Assembly (NCBI RefSeq): GCF_000150275.1
Contig: NW_002060949.1
Coordinates: 1,299,836-1,363,835 of the forward strand
DNA length: 64,000 nucleotides
Origin: Trichoplax adhaerens
Lineage: Eukaryota; Placozoa; Uniplacotomia; Trichoplacea; Trichoplacidae
Direction of reading: 5' to 3'
Shown here: in pieces, positions 11,710 to 23,956 of the stretch
Layout: each line of letters begins with the position of its first letter
Position numbering within the stretch: position 1 is the stretch's first letter
Translations under genes and position numbers: made by a program
The notes under the pieces: model-generated
What the model was told of the DNA's origin: nothing
Seen by the model: the letters and a program-made list of their open reading frames with translations, nothing else
Databases searched by the model: none

Positions 11710-14700
11710 ATGGCTAGTCCTCGAACACAGCGACTTTTAAGAGAATTACGCTTTAAAGATGATAACAATGTAAGTATTATAGCACTACTTGACACAACTA
11801 CTTTGTACGACAGTTTCAATGATAGAGTTGCTGTATTTTTTCACTCATGGACAGACCAAAGTCGATTTTGATCTTACGATTCCATAGTCACGATGAGGAA
11901 AGGTGCGATGCTGCTCTACAGTACTGTATAGGGTACAGTTGACTTGCACCGACCTTGATTCTCCTTAATTTTAAACTATTTATTTTTAGACACGCTGTTA
12001 TCATTGAAGTTACATTATAGGATATTTGTAATCTCTATGACTAGTTTTCATTTATACCCTTTAGTGGGCTTGAGCGACAAATTAAAAAAAATTTCAAATT
12101 ACATAGTGAACAATCGTTGTGGTCAATCTAGAGTACCGTAGTCGTCAGTCACAGACTTTTCATATCTTCAAGCCAATAATACTGTATAGTATAATGAATA
12201 CTAACCATTGCAATACTTCGACATTACTAAACTGTATTTTCGATCGATCTGTATGTACTCGCATGATCGATGCTATACTTTGTATAAGAGTATGGTAGTA
12301 CTGTATACCGTATTGATCTGTAATTACTTCAAGTTTGTTTTAACTTGAGCTTTCACTATAAATATCCAGGACAATGTTGGTTAACAAACTTTCCATCGCT
12401 GACAGATGATACGATACTGCTGTTGTTTAGAATTTTAAATTTCAGTTCATCAGAGGGTATAATAACTTTTACATTAATAACCTGAGCCTTAATCCTCTTT
12501 ATCATCAAGTTAGTTATTGAATGACTTCAGTTAAGTATTCAATCATTTTTAAGTAAGACTGATGGGCGCTCTCGGATAACGATTAAATCTGACGCTTATC
12601 GCTTATACTGTAGGCTACTAGAAGTGTTAACGTACTACTTTATTGTACTATACAGTACACCATATACATCAAAATCGCGAAATTGGTATCTACAATACTG
12701 TACTGTACTATCAGACAGTAACGTAAAGTTTACTACTTCAATCATAATTAATCCGATACTTGTAGAAATGCTCACGTTCCTCCTCATCACTACATCACTA
12801 CATACCATATAATCATATAATGATGCTCCATTAATGCATCAGCAAATTAATTTAATTTAATTTATTTAATCTGTCTTGCTATTGGTCTGTGTACATTTGC
12901 ATAATTTAATTCCCGCGATACCTTATTCATTAATAGACATGTATTTGAGGTAACAAGGTAGTAATGTAAATATTATATATGAACATTAATTACAAAGTGG
13001 CTCGTAAATCTTCTCAAGATCTGCTTCAATATTACAAATGAAAATGCCGGATATACAATATATATAGTAATACGTACGCAGTGTAGCCAGATTAGATAAT
13101 TTTATACTACGAGTATACGCATATAAGTAAGGTACATTGGTATTCGCTTTCGTATGTTATATCAGCTACCTGATCATCGGTTGTAGTAATAATTTATTTG
13201 AAACGTAGCCATTTCTTCTTCCACACATATAGCTCAACTAACTTTATGGTGATAACGATAGCTCTACCTGTATTATTCACTTTATCGTTCAGTCATACAG
13301 AAATTTGTAAATTTTTCTTTTCATTACTTGGATGTGATGAAGCAGCGATGATGTAATCGATTTGTCCCGTGATTGACCATTGCATCTTAGCAATTGATAT
13401 TAACATCCAATGAATAACGTAAATAATGTGTTTTCTTTCTTTTTGCATAGCTATGTTTCGAATGCGGTGCTCACAGTCCTCAATGGGCCTCCGTTAGTTA
13501 TGGCACATGGATCTGTTTAGAATGCTCTGGTAAACATCGAGGTCTTGGTGTTCATATCAGGTTCGATCTCAAGTTATCTTTACAATTGATAATTATTGAC
13601 TTTCTACGACAGCTACAACTCTTTGCTACGTAAAAATTTTAGAAACGAAATTCTATTTAGCCAGTATACTTACAATTTTGCTACCATCTTAAAGTTTTAA
13701 AATTAAATTTATTGCATCCATTAAAGTACTGTTTACATTATATAATATTCATTTCTTAGGAAACGATAATTATATCTGTCTTGATAATTTATTGCACCAA
13801 ATATCAAACTTCTCGAGCTCAATGGAACAATATTGTCATTACTCTCAATAGCTATATTTAGAATTGAGCATGATTAGCTAATTGCTAAGAAATTTAACAA
13901 ATACTTAATTACGTATGCATATCGAATAGATATAGTTCAGTGACTATTTATAATATTATCATCACAGAAAATAGATGAAAAGCATAAATATTATGCGTAC
14001 CGATATTTCCAAGCAATGTGTACACTCTAATTCAAGCTGTTGCATTTTATTACTTTCTTACTTCGCAATATCATAGTTAAAGAGAATATCTTATCCTATA
14101 ATGCGAATCTTGAATTCATGTACAACTAACTTATTCGTAAATCAACTAGAAATTTTTGCCATAAAAAATTAGTGAGCGTTATACCTATTAGTGTCAACAA
14201 CGATCTGCAAAAGGATCATTTATTGAAATTGTTTGTCTCTTCTACACATTTTAGTTTTGTAAGATCAACTTCCATGGACAAGTGGAAGGATAAAGAATTA
14301 GCAAAGATGAGGGTAAAGCTCACCATGTTTTGATAAATAATAGACTAATTCATTAATACTAAAGTAGTAATTGTGATTAATACAATATTTTGTCACTCAT
14401 AATAATATTGGATACTCGATACTGCTTTACTAAACAAACACGTCGTTTTTGGCTGCAACCATAAATAGTATTTAGATTTTGTATCGTTTTATTAATTTTA
14501 GTAATTGATATTCTAAAAAGCTATAAGAATTATTAAGATATCGTTCTAAATAAATAAATCTTTTTAATGATCGTTTCGAAAGCACTTTAACATCGTCGTA
14601 ATTATTAATACATAAGAGTGCCAATAGTCTACTCCCATTCCATGTATATATAGCAACCGTCACAGCTGATATTAGACCGTATTACCGCAGTTCATTGTAA

Positions 14701-15994
14701 GAAATGGTATATCTGTAAAGAGCTACGACAAATAGTAGCTCAATGATATTTACTTATAAATACAATTTCGCAGTTAAACATTTTAACTTATCTATTAATT
14801 GAGATTTTTTTCGGTTAATTTCGTAAAATTATCATATATTCAAATATATAAAAGACTGGCGGAAACCGACAAGCCAAGGAATTTTTTAAATCTCAGGGCG
14901 ATATTTATGATGGAATCAATATAAAAGAAAAGTACCAATCTAGGACAGCTGCACTATATCGTGATAAGATCGCTACTTTAGCAGATGGTCGTACTTGGTC
15001 AATGGAAGCTTCACCTGCGTTTAATTATGAACCACCGAAAGAGACAGCATCTGTTGATCCTAGGCTAGGTATCTCGAATGAAGAAATTGCTAATAAACGT
15101 GACGATTTCTTTCGCAGAAAGCAGGAAGAAAACTCTCAAAAATCAAATGATCTACCACCTAGCCAAGGAGGACGTTACGTCGGATTTGGATCTAAAAAGG
15201 AGGTTCCCAACAACGCTAATAAAAACGAATTTATAGATAACGCTTGGTCAAGTTTTTCATCGGGCTGGACCTCATTTACTGCAGGAGCTTCTAAATTTGG
15301 TGGTGTTGTACAAGATCAAGCTGTAAAGTTTGGCTCATCTATCAATGATAGCGTTTTCAAACCTGTTGGTGAGAAAGCTAAGGAATTTGGGACAACTTTC
15401 GATCAAACTGTAGTCAAACCAACCAAGCAAAAGATTAATGATTCTAAAATACTCGACAATATGTCAACATCTATGACTACATTTGCAACAAAAATAAAAA
15501 CTGCTGGCGAAAGTGGAATGACTGAAATACAAACTTTAATGAAGGGGAAACAAAGGGAAGAAGTAAATACTGAGGGAATGGACAACGATCATGATCCATA
15601 TGATGATGATGTCTTGACAGAGGAAACGAAAAATTTTAGTATTGAAGATGATGGAGGCGATGAATGGAACTCTTGGGGTAAATATGACGGCTGGGGACAG
15701 CCTAATTCTGAAAATAAGCAGTATTCATCAAAATTCGACGTACAAACTTCAGATCAACCTGATACAAAAGCTACTCATACATCGACGAAAAAGGTACAAG
15801 CAGATAGTGAGTGGAATGAGTTTGTGATAGGATCTAGATCTACAGCTAAGCAAACTGACGCTAAAGATAAGAAGGATGATAATAGTGGCTGGAATGATGA
15901 TTGGGATGCAATGCTAAATTCGGATACCGACGTTAGTAGTGCTGGTATGAAATTAAAAACTGATACGAAAGTAGTTTCAAAAAAATCAGAATAG
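11710..15994 (+). CDS. ARFGAP1: ADP-ribosylation factor GTPase-activating protein 1, complete
   Basis: ArfGAP1 stimulates GTP hydrolysis by Arf1 on Golgi membranes and drives COPI uncoating. Four exons, 11710-11769, 13451-13560, 14255-14312 and 14855-15994, encode 455 aa (human 406). The start [14 protein letters not shown] is almost the human N-terminus. The zinc finger is C22-x2-C25-x16-C42-x2-C45. R50 in GKHRGLGVH is the catalytic arginine finger. After the GAP domain, GGRYVGFG precedes an ALPS amphipathic, curvature-sensing stretch at about residues 202-240 ([19 protein letters not shown]), rich in Ser, Thr and Gly as the family requires. The acidic tail has Trp motifs (WNSWG, GWNDDWD) like the coat-binding tryptophans of the human protein. 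One large last exon carries most of the protein. Confidence 0.97.
11770..13450 (+). other. ARFGAP1 intron 1
   Basis: A 1.7-kb intron begins with GTAAGTATT right after codon 20 and ends in TTTTGCATAG. It contains scattered single GTACW words but no recognisable exon. Confidence 0.85.
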
Positions 15995-18009
15995 GCATAA
16001 TTCTATAGCTAAATGTAGCTATATAAGCAATGATGATTGATGAAAGTATATTTTAACTCGCATTGCTGCTTTATAAGCCGGATATAGTTCTGTATTAATA
16101 TTATATTTTTTCGATAGAAGAGAATTTATCTTTACACTCTATGCTAAACGTATTTAGTTAAAGTGTACTTATTGACCCTATTTACAGCTGTGATCAAATA
16201 TCATACTTTTACCATCAAATACACTACAATAACTTTACTTTTATTGGCTTAAATGGAAATGCCGTCAAATGAAATTAATCATGAAATGCCTAAATGTCTT
16301 TCATCAATTAATATATATGTATGTACTCATTAATTGATCATTAATTGATTTCTGAAATAATTGATAAACTGAATTATGAATTAGAATTTGGTGTAATATT
16401 ATAGATATCAAACTAGATAAGGTAGATTCTTACGAGATACCGCTAGTTATTATCACCATTATTTGGGTATAAATGTAACCCTGGCTTTTTAAAATTGCTT
16501 AAAGTGGGCATTGTCAGATGACAGGTTTGATCAATGCTGTAATAGCCACGCTCTGAGAGTTATCATTTGATATGGTATACTTATTCTATATTCTCTAATG
16601 AAATTACTGGAATCTGAATACTCGTTTATTAAATTTGCTTAGAGAATATAGATTTACTACGTTTTATAACCTCGATACTATAGAACCGACGAAGCTTGCT
16701 TATCCAATACAGTAGGGCAAGTATAGGACAATTATGTTAACATAGAATTAAAGTACAGTTTCAATTGACATAGAAGCAAAATTGGATTAAAAATTTTAAA
16801 ATTTTACACTATTGTCTTGTGTGGTATTATCCGTATTGTAGTTGTGTATCGTACGCGCTGAAGTAGCGAAACTTATTCAAATAGTTCTTACGTTCAAATT
16901 TTCAGCAAGAATAATCGATATACGACATAGATTTTGGTAATAGTAATCACGACTTATATAACATTTTTGCTTATGATTATATTTGGAATTAAAATCGCAT
17001 ATTTTATTGCTCGGAAATATGTAGTCAAAAAATTGAAGATTATTTCGTAACTTATAGCACTTAATGTGATTGATTGCATAACGAATTTACGTGTCGCGCA
17101 AGCGTAAGTGCAATAAATCGCTATTCGGTATATATCAATCATCAGATACAGCAGTTCTGCGTAGTCTTTATTCTATCAAATCGATTAAATTTTAATACAA
17201 ACTACAGCAGATGACTACATTTTATAATTTCAGACGCTTATATTAGTTTAAATTGGAATAGAGAAAATTTACTTTAAACGTTCTTTATTTACAGTTTGCT
17301 TAAAACGTTAAAAATTTCAGAAAAGCTATGTTATATGAGTATTTTGTATTAAGTTGCGATGACAGTGTATATATATTCTACGCAGTAGTACAATAAGCTA
17401 CACTTTTCAAGCAGATTAAGTAGCAACAGCAAGTCGATCGATCAGAAGATTAACTTATATAAATCTTGTACTAACTGTACTGATAGAAAACATAGTTCCA
17501 GCATTAACTCTATCACTGGATGACTTTCTACAGTGCTTTCATTAATTAAAGTTCACGGTACAGCAGTTATTAGAAATTAATGTCGTTAATTCACAAACCA
17601 ATTAGAAACATATCAGAAATTTAGCTATATAAACAAATTATTTTCAAAATTTGTAGTTAAAATGTTTATATTGATTTTTGCTTATTAATATTAAAAACAT
17701 TTTAAGTATCAAATTCTGAAATGACACAAATAATATGTTGATATTAAAGCTGTTGAAGTCTTTGAAGGTAAATAATTAACATTATAATCACCTTAATACC
17801 ACAACACGATGGCAAAATACTACGATAGATGCAACCGTAGAAATGGGCTATTTTATGATGTTTGCGTATGGAAAATATTAAATTTTCTGCATGTGATTAC
17901 GGATAATAATCTCTTATCTACAGCCTTTTTTGTCATTATTTTTGCAGTATTTTCTTATCCTAACTTCGATATTTTACCATATCTAATTGCACTGAAATAT
18001 TTTATTCTT
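15995..18009. other. Convergent spacer between ARFGAP1 and ARMC1
   Basis: The two genes end towards each other across 2 kb of AT-rich sequence. I see no exon, RNA gene or strong repeat. It should contain both 3' UTRs. Confidence 0.65.
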
Positions 18010-21000
18010 TTACCAATAAAACGATTTACTGATAAAACTAGTAACACTACTAATCCAACCATTGCCATTTCCGTTGTTATCATCAATTCGTGCGACGGCT
18101 CCCTGTAAATATTAAGCAACAAGTTTATATTTATACTTCAAAAATATAGATCATTATTATTAAGCTACAATGGTACACTTATTTGATAATTTGACTAAAT
18201 ACTACTTACATGTTATAAAAAATTTATCGATAGATATATTCATTTACACTAACGTAACTCTTCTCTAATTATAATACGTATAACGTTTATTTACCTTTTG
18301 TATTGTTGTACTATCATCATCTTCTGGTAAATAATCTGGCATAGCATTCTATACGATTAAAACAGAAATCTTAGAGTGCCGTCATGACTACTGTCATTAA
18401 ATAAATAAAGATAATTATATTTAACAGTAAATTCAAGAAGCTAAGAAGACTCATAATGTTTAAATGCAAATACGGCTAGCCTTACAAGAAGTAAAGGACT
18501 ATACTAACAAATTATGCTCTTAATCTAGTCTTAAAGACTTGTCATTATAACTACTTGCCTCCTTATCTTCTGATGAGGAAACAGGGCTGCTTCCAAAGGT
18601 TAAAAATATCTAATCGCAAAAAGGCAATTTAATCATCTATTAAAGTACTGACGGTGACGGTGAATCTTAAAATTTACGCAAAAACTAGTAATAGCTATTG
18701 CATGCTACTAATGCAATACGCGTACATCTGTCTAGTATACAATAAAAAAAGGGTAATTGCATCAAAGGTAGACGCTAATACTAATATATAACACCAACAA
18801 TCTTTTACCTCTTCTCCCATGTCATTTTTGACAATTTGTTGCGCCGTCATGGTCTTAGTTTCAGCAACAGCTTGGCATATTGTCTTAAATTATAAATAAG
18901 AAATAGTATGCTTATAATTGCTAGAACCTATAGTGGGAACTTTAGAATATCGTTAATGACTCTAACAGTATACTATAAAAATCTATATTGACAGTATTTG
19001 AAGAATATTTATCAATTAAAAATAATGTCAGTTGATAAAGTTTTACCTAACGATGTACTAGCAACTGTAAAAAATAAAAAGCAATTTATGAAAATTTGCT
19101 AAGACTACAATTACAGACTATTAAACTGGCTGACTTTTGCAATTTAATAGTGTTATAGTTACGATAACTTAGCTTACCTCTATTTTAAGGTTTGGACGAG
19201 CTCGTAAGATGCAGCGTTTTTTGACTAAATCAAAAGTAAAACTTACTACTCCAGGAGTAGCAAGCAATCTCTGTTCACATTTAAATCTGCTAGCACTATC
19301 AGTTAAGCCAGAAATTTGCAATATTATTGTTCGTGCATTTTTATTTGCATTGCTTAGAAAATACTGTCCAGAAGTGGCACCGGCCCTACGACTGCGAGTA
19401 TTCCTAAAATAAAGTATCAATATTTGTATAAAGAACAGTTAGAGCATCACTTATATTCCATTTTTATTTATATTATTTTAAAATATGATTATAGTGTAAT
19501 ATATCTCGTAGACAAGTAATTGTTAAAGTAATCATTTCTACACTAGTCATATTAAACATAGCAGTAAAATTTCGATAACATGATGTAATATTGACCATAC
19601 CTAGTGGTTGGGACTAATGTAGTATGAATTTCGCTAGCAAGCTGGCAAGCTTTCTGATCTTTGCTATAGATTTGATATTAATCACAAATTAAGAAGCATA
19701 TTATAAACAATTTTATTCAAAGTAAACCATATTAGCTTGTCAGAATATATCAATGACTAAAGTACATCTTATCTGATGGATTTATATTATAATTGCCTCT
19801 AATTTACTATGTACAATGTTTGTTTTGATTAAAAGATCGAGAAGAAAATACTTGATATGCTATTTCAGTTTTGTAATATTATAATCAGTTAAATCGCAAT
19901 AGCAGAAAGAATTTATCTGTTTAAATTATGCCAATATAGGGCATCTTACTACTATTTTATCCTACTTTAAGGAATGTTTGTTTGGTATTGGTTATCGTTC
20001 GGCAGTATATTATAATTTTAATTTTAATTCACACAACAACTGCAATTGAATGTTAGGCAGATATTAAGTGTACTCAAAATATTTCAAGTTCATGAAATAT
20101 TTTAAATTGAAAAGGTTACTTTATTGGATACTTGCTACCACTGGGAATTGAAAAGTTAAAAAATTACAGTTGGATTCTAACATATCCTTGAATAATATCT
20201 CATATTACAAATAGTACGGCTATATAGATAAGGGTTGCAGGAGGTAGCAATACTTGACAGCAAATTCTTACCTATTCATAATAGCTTTCAAGCTAACCAA
20301 CATACCAATTTCACTTCTCATAGGAGTACGGTTAGATGGACATAGTGATAGATAACGTAGTGCCTTCAATTTTAAATAAAGCATCCTTAGTGGATAATAA
20401 TACTAGACGTCTATGGCTATACGTAGATTGTTGCAATTTAACCATTTAAGAGTATAGTTTAGTACACCAAATTACTGAGGAGATATTGTGTAATAACGTA
20501 GACGTATCGTATTTTGTAAAAGAGTTATCATCACAAGATAAACAGATGAATTGAAACTCTTTAATAAACTGACCTACTGAAAGCAAAATTTGAAGTTTTT
20601 TACCATCATACATGTACGTTACAATACCCACCTCTAACGCCAATACTACTACACGAGGATCATCGTTATCTAGAAATAAAACCAATCCTGGAAGGCATCC
20701 CTGATCCTAAATGCACGTAAATAATAAAAATAGTTCAAGTTGCATCAGTTAAGTCATTTTATAATTGAAAGAAAAATTTAAATTAGCATTGTTGATGTAA
20801 CGAGTAAGTCATTTCAATCACTTGAAATCGCACAGGAATGTCGAGGATAAGAACTGTAAGATAGTATTTGTATTTTTGATAGCAGCTACGCGACATCCGC
20901 GTGGCCTCCCATCATAACAGCATTCAACATGGGCAATTTGAAAGAGTAATAACTGGGGTTATAGTCAATAACTTTACGTATTGCTCAATAGAGGGTGATA

Positions 21001-21806
21001 AAATTGAAACGAGTTAATATGCAGTATGGGAGCATGCAATGAGTACTATCTGGTTGTTACCATACAGTAGGAATTGATTACATTCGGGATTGATGAAGTT
21101 GCACGCAGGACTATGATGGATAAATGTAATTATTATTATTATTATTATTATTCAATGACATATTTAGTAATCCATGATAGTCTACTAACTATATGTACAT
21201 TGGTGATTTTCGCTAGTAAATACTGTAAGAAGAGTTACAGACTCAAATCTTGACACCTATAATACTCGCATAATTCTGACCTAATGGAAAATACTTCATG
21301 ATATATGGGTATTCTACTGTGTAAGTATATGATATCTATATGTCTACTTGTACAGTATGGTATATGCAGTATATGCAGTGTAGAGTGTTGACTATCCTCT
21401 GAATCAAATATCGCTGATTTACTTTAGAAGGAAAACTAATACAATTTTTACTTTGTTGTACATGTCCACAAGGCTGATGAATCTTAGCAGTATCCTACTA
21501 CAAGCAATTTATAAAATATCGAGTAAAGTCTCTGCGGTGCTGGAGGACAGAATATACAGTTTCCTGTAGAGTATATCATTTTCAGAACGATTTGAATCAT
21601 GACGAAACTCATGGACATCCTTTGTACCATAACATTGTATTGAACGGATTGAATAAACTTTTACAGAAACTATTTCTAGCATTATTTTTCAATATTGGTT
21701 CAATGGATACATTGTCAATGGTGAGTTTTACCTTTACAATTGCAACACGATTTTGCGGTTGTATTGCTAAATCTCGTAAATTTTTAGCCACAGTATATGC
21801 AGACAT
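18010..21806 (-). CDS. ARMC1: Armadillo repeat-containing protein 1, complete
   Basis: ARMC1 is a small armadillo-like protein linked in mammals to mitochondrial distribution and membrane-bridging complexes. Nine exons: 21806-21732, 20706-20632, 20363-20272, 19663-19601, 19403-19178, 18883-18809, 18609-18559, 18348-18295 and 18102-18010. The product is 267 aa (human 282). An in-frame stop just upstream supports the ATG at 21806. N-terminal NLRDLAIQPQNRVAIVKDQG and DNDDPRVVVLALEALRYLS are the armadillo part. SRRAGATSGQYFL begins a metal-binding-like (HMA) fold with GVVSFTFDLVKKRC. MPDYLPEDDD precedes the conserved C-terminus WISSVTSFISKSFYW. Intron 7 begins GCAAGT, not GT; only this donor keeps the frame. 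The gene is head to head with MTFR1. Confidence 0.96.
21128..21152. repeat. (TTA)n microsatellite in ARMC1 intron 1
   Basis: About eight TTA/ATT triplets occur in a row inside the first intron of ARMC1. It is a simple repeat with no visible function. Confidence 0.9.
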
Positions 21807-22076
21807 GTTACTCCCACTTTGTTAATTTCCAATTTTTGAACTATCCAGTAGAAAATGCAGCGGATCCAGTCCAATACACGATAAAATAAGTCTTGATATT
21901 ACAAGGTGAATAAAATAGATGATGTTTCCCTACTTGTCCCTTTCTACATTAAAGAAAAGAAATGATCGAGAGGAAAAGTTGAAATGCACATGAGAAGAAC
22001 TTGAGGCAATTGGTGTATTGGTGGCAGGAGTCCAACGTAAACGGCGATGGAAATTTCAAATTTTGGCACGTCCTGC

Positions 22077-22461
22077 TGTCTACAGTGGATAGTACTGTAA
22101 GGGATGAACTTTGTACCACTGTCTACAGTACAGTACAGTACAGTATGGGATTGTACACTGTAGCCTCACATCTCCTCTCTCTTCTATGGTACAGTATGAG
22201 TTGACTGAGGATCAAAGTGTGCGCGAGCTCAAGTCGTGTATTGTGTCGACTGTCCAGAGTCGAAAATTTGAAAGCCATCTAGCTTGTCTGATTGGCTCTA
22301 AATTAACGGTCGCTTTGATACAATAGCAAAAACAGCCAATCAGCGGATCCGCTGCAGATAGTCCTTTACAGTGTACAGTACAGCACAGTACAGTACAGTA
22401 CGGTAAAGGTTTGCATTGTACTGTACTCTACTGTACTGTACTGTACAGTACAGTACTGTAT
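22077..22461. repeat. (GTACW)n clusters upstream of ARMC1
   Basis: GTACA/GTACT pentamer runs are densest at 22110-22145 and 22368-22461. The first lies about 270 bases upstream of the ARMC1 ATG. A non-repetitive stretch at about 22200-22360 separates the two dense parts. Confidence 0.8.
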
Positions 22462-22497
22462 AACGGCAAGATGGAGTAGTCCAGAACTTGCGTATTC

Positions 22498-22777
22498 TGT
22501 GCAAAATGACTGGCCACCCTTGATCGTTATCTTGACTACAGTGAGACTACAGTACTCATTACACTACAGCGCGTACTAGCCAATCCATGACAACTTATTT
22601 TGCACACGAGTACCGTAATACTGTACTGTAATGCCAGGTACTGTACATCGTCCACAACCGGCGTATTCTGTGCAAAGTAAGTTGTCACCCTTGATCGTCA
22701 TCTTGACTACAACGACACTACAGTACTCATTACACTACAGCGCGTACTAGCCAATCCATGACAACTTGTTTTGCACA
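22498..22777. mobile_element. Two tandem copies of a 109-bp MITE-like element with 19-bp terminal inverted repeats
   Basis: Each copy (22498-22606 and 22669-22777) starts TGTGCAAA and ends TTTGCACA. In the second copy the left end TGTGCAAAGTAAGTTGTCA pairs with the right end TGACAACTTGTTTTGCACA at 17 of 19 positions. The interior is nearly identical between copies, with blocks such as CACCCTTGATCGT and ACAGCGCGTACTAGCCAATC. Copies recur every 171 bases, so flanking sequence was duplicated with them. No coding capacity is present. No target-site duplication is certain, so a tandem duplication of one hairpin element is the alternative. Confidence 0.6.
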
Positions 22778-23066
22778 TGAGTACCCCAAGACTGTACTGT
22801 AATGCCGAGTACTGTACATTGTACACTCGCGGATATTTTGAATTGTGCAAGATTCAAACTGTTGCCAGCTCGCAATTGGAAAATTTCTCGTCTTGGCCAT
22901 CATTTTTCGCCCCATTTCTTCCTTCTGTTGATAAAAAGAGCTCGATAAGACGATTAGTAAGATTTTTAGTCCATGCAATACGAACACCACTACAATCTTC
23001 TAGTGTGTAGTAGCCAATAAATTACTATTCTCCATTTTATTTGTCAATTTGATTGGGTCAGAATTC

Positions 23067-23134
23067 ATGCTTACATCAAAATGGCTTACGAATTATTCGG
23101 ATTGCATTGGAATTTTGAAGTGAACCCTACTGAG
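23067..23134 (+). CDS. Weak candidate for the MTFR1 first coding exon
   Basis: An ATG at 23067 (second in-frame ATG at 23081) opens a short frame ending in GAG followed by GTAAATGAAG, a plausible donor. From either ATG the phase at the donor fits the phase-0 start of the 23957 exon. An in-frame TAG lies upstream. The doubt is that the sequence resembles a diverged copy near 23251, so it may be part of a local duplication. The residues do not clearly match the human N-terminus. Confidence 0.25.
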
Positions 23135-23448
23135 GTAAATGAAGATAGCTTTCAACGTCTTTCCAACTGTATAGTACTTATTTAGTACGTTATCATAGCT
23201 GTCTTGAATTGTACAAGGAACTTATTTCACTTCTTTGACTAATTAATTCATGATGGCTTACCAATGGCTGTACGCACATTTCAAATTTCAATACAATTTT
23301 AAATTGAACCTAACTGTGGCCAATGAGGATTCATTTTACTGTAGTAATAGTGCTTGTACTATATGACGACCATGGAGGATATTATCACAGCCTTCTTGTA
23401 CTGTAGAATTGCATTAAACTGTTTCCTTGACCGATTACTGATGGCTTT

Positions 23449-23451
<3 letters not shown>

Positions 23452-23479
<28 letters not shown>

Positions 23480-23480
23480 C
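23452..23480. repeat. (TA)n microsatellite
   Basis: An uninterrupted alternating AT run of nearly 30 bases. A similar run lies at 27572-27600 downstream of MTFR1. Confidence 0.9.
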
Positions 23481-23956
23481 TGGATGTGACATAGATGTAT
23501 CCACTATTATCAATGATTCCTATTTCAGTCAAGTTTCAAATTCACGTCTACTGAGATAAGCCATGATTAATATAGCAAGTAATAATAATAACTATAGGCT
23601 CTGTTCATTATGTGACCATCATTGAGTTGATCTATTAGTTGCATCGACATCTCATAAGATAACGTGCAATGGTGTTTCTTCTTGAAGTTCAGTTATGAGT
23701 ATATATTGACGGATAAATACAAGATAGTACTCCACTCATTTCTACAGTACAGTATTAGCATCTCCTTGATACTAACATGCTATACGCCTACTCGAATTAC
23801 TTCTATATTCTCGTTAATACCATATTGGATAACCTTGCAATAATATATTTTGTTTAAAATATAGTTACAGCTACAGTATACTCAATGGTGATTGATCGTT
23901 CTATTCCATAAAACATCTTGAAAATTTTTTTCTGTTATCTCTGCTTATCATTTTAG

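Larger units (their letters stand above)
21807..23956. promoter_or_regulatory. Divergent spacer between ARMC1 and MTFR1
   Basis: This 2.1-kb stretch separates the ARMC1 start codon from the first confidently placed MTFR1 exon. It should contain both promoters and the missing MTFR1 first exon. It holds a GTACW cluster (22077-22461), two 109-bp inverted-repeat elements (22498-22777), a diverged duplication around 23080-23430 and a TA microsatellite (23452-23480). Confidence 0.55.

Noticed and set aside
17809-18108. 99-codon plus-strand open frame with hydrophobic segments
   Set aside because: Its 3' part is the antisense of the last ARMC1 exon, whose conserved SFYW terminus and phase are convincing.
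23078-23430. Diverged tandem duplication starting with ATGGCTTAC
   Set aside because: Similarity between halves is suggestive but too weak by eye to define limits. A self-alignment is needed, so it is not listed as a repeat feature.
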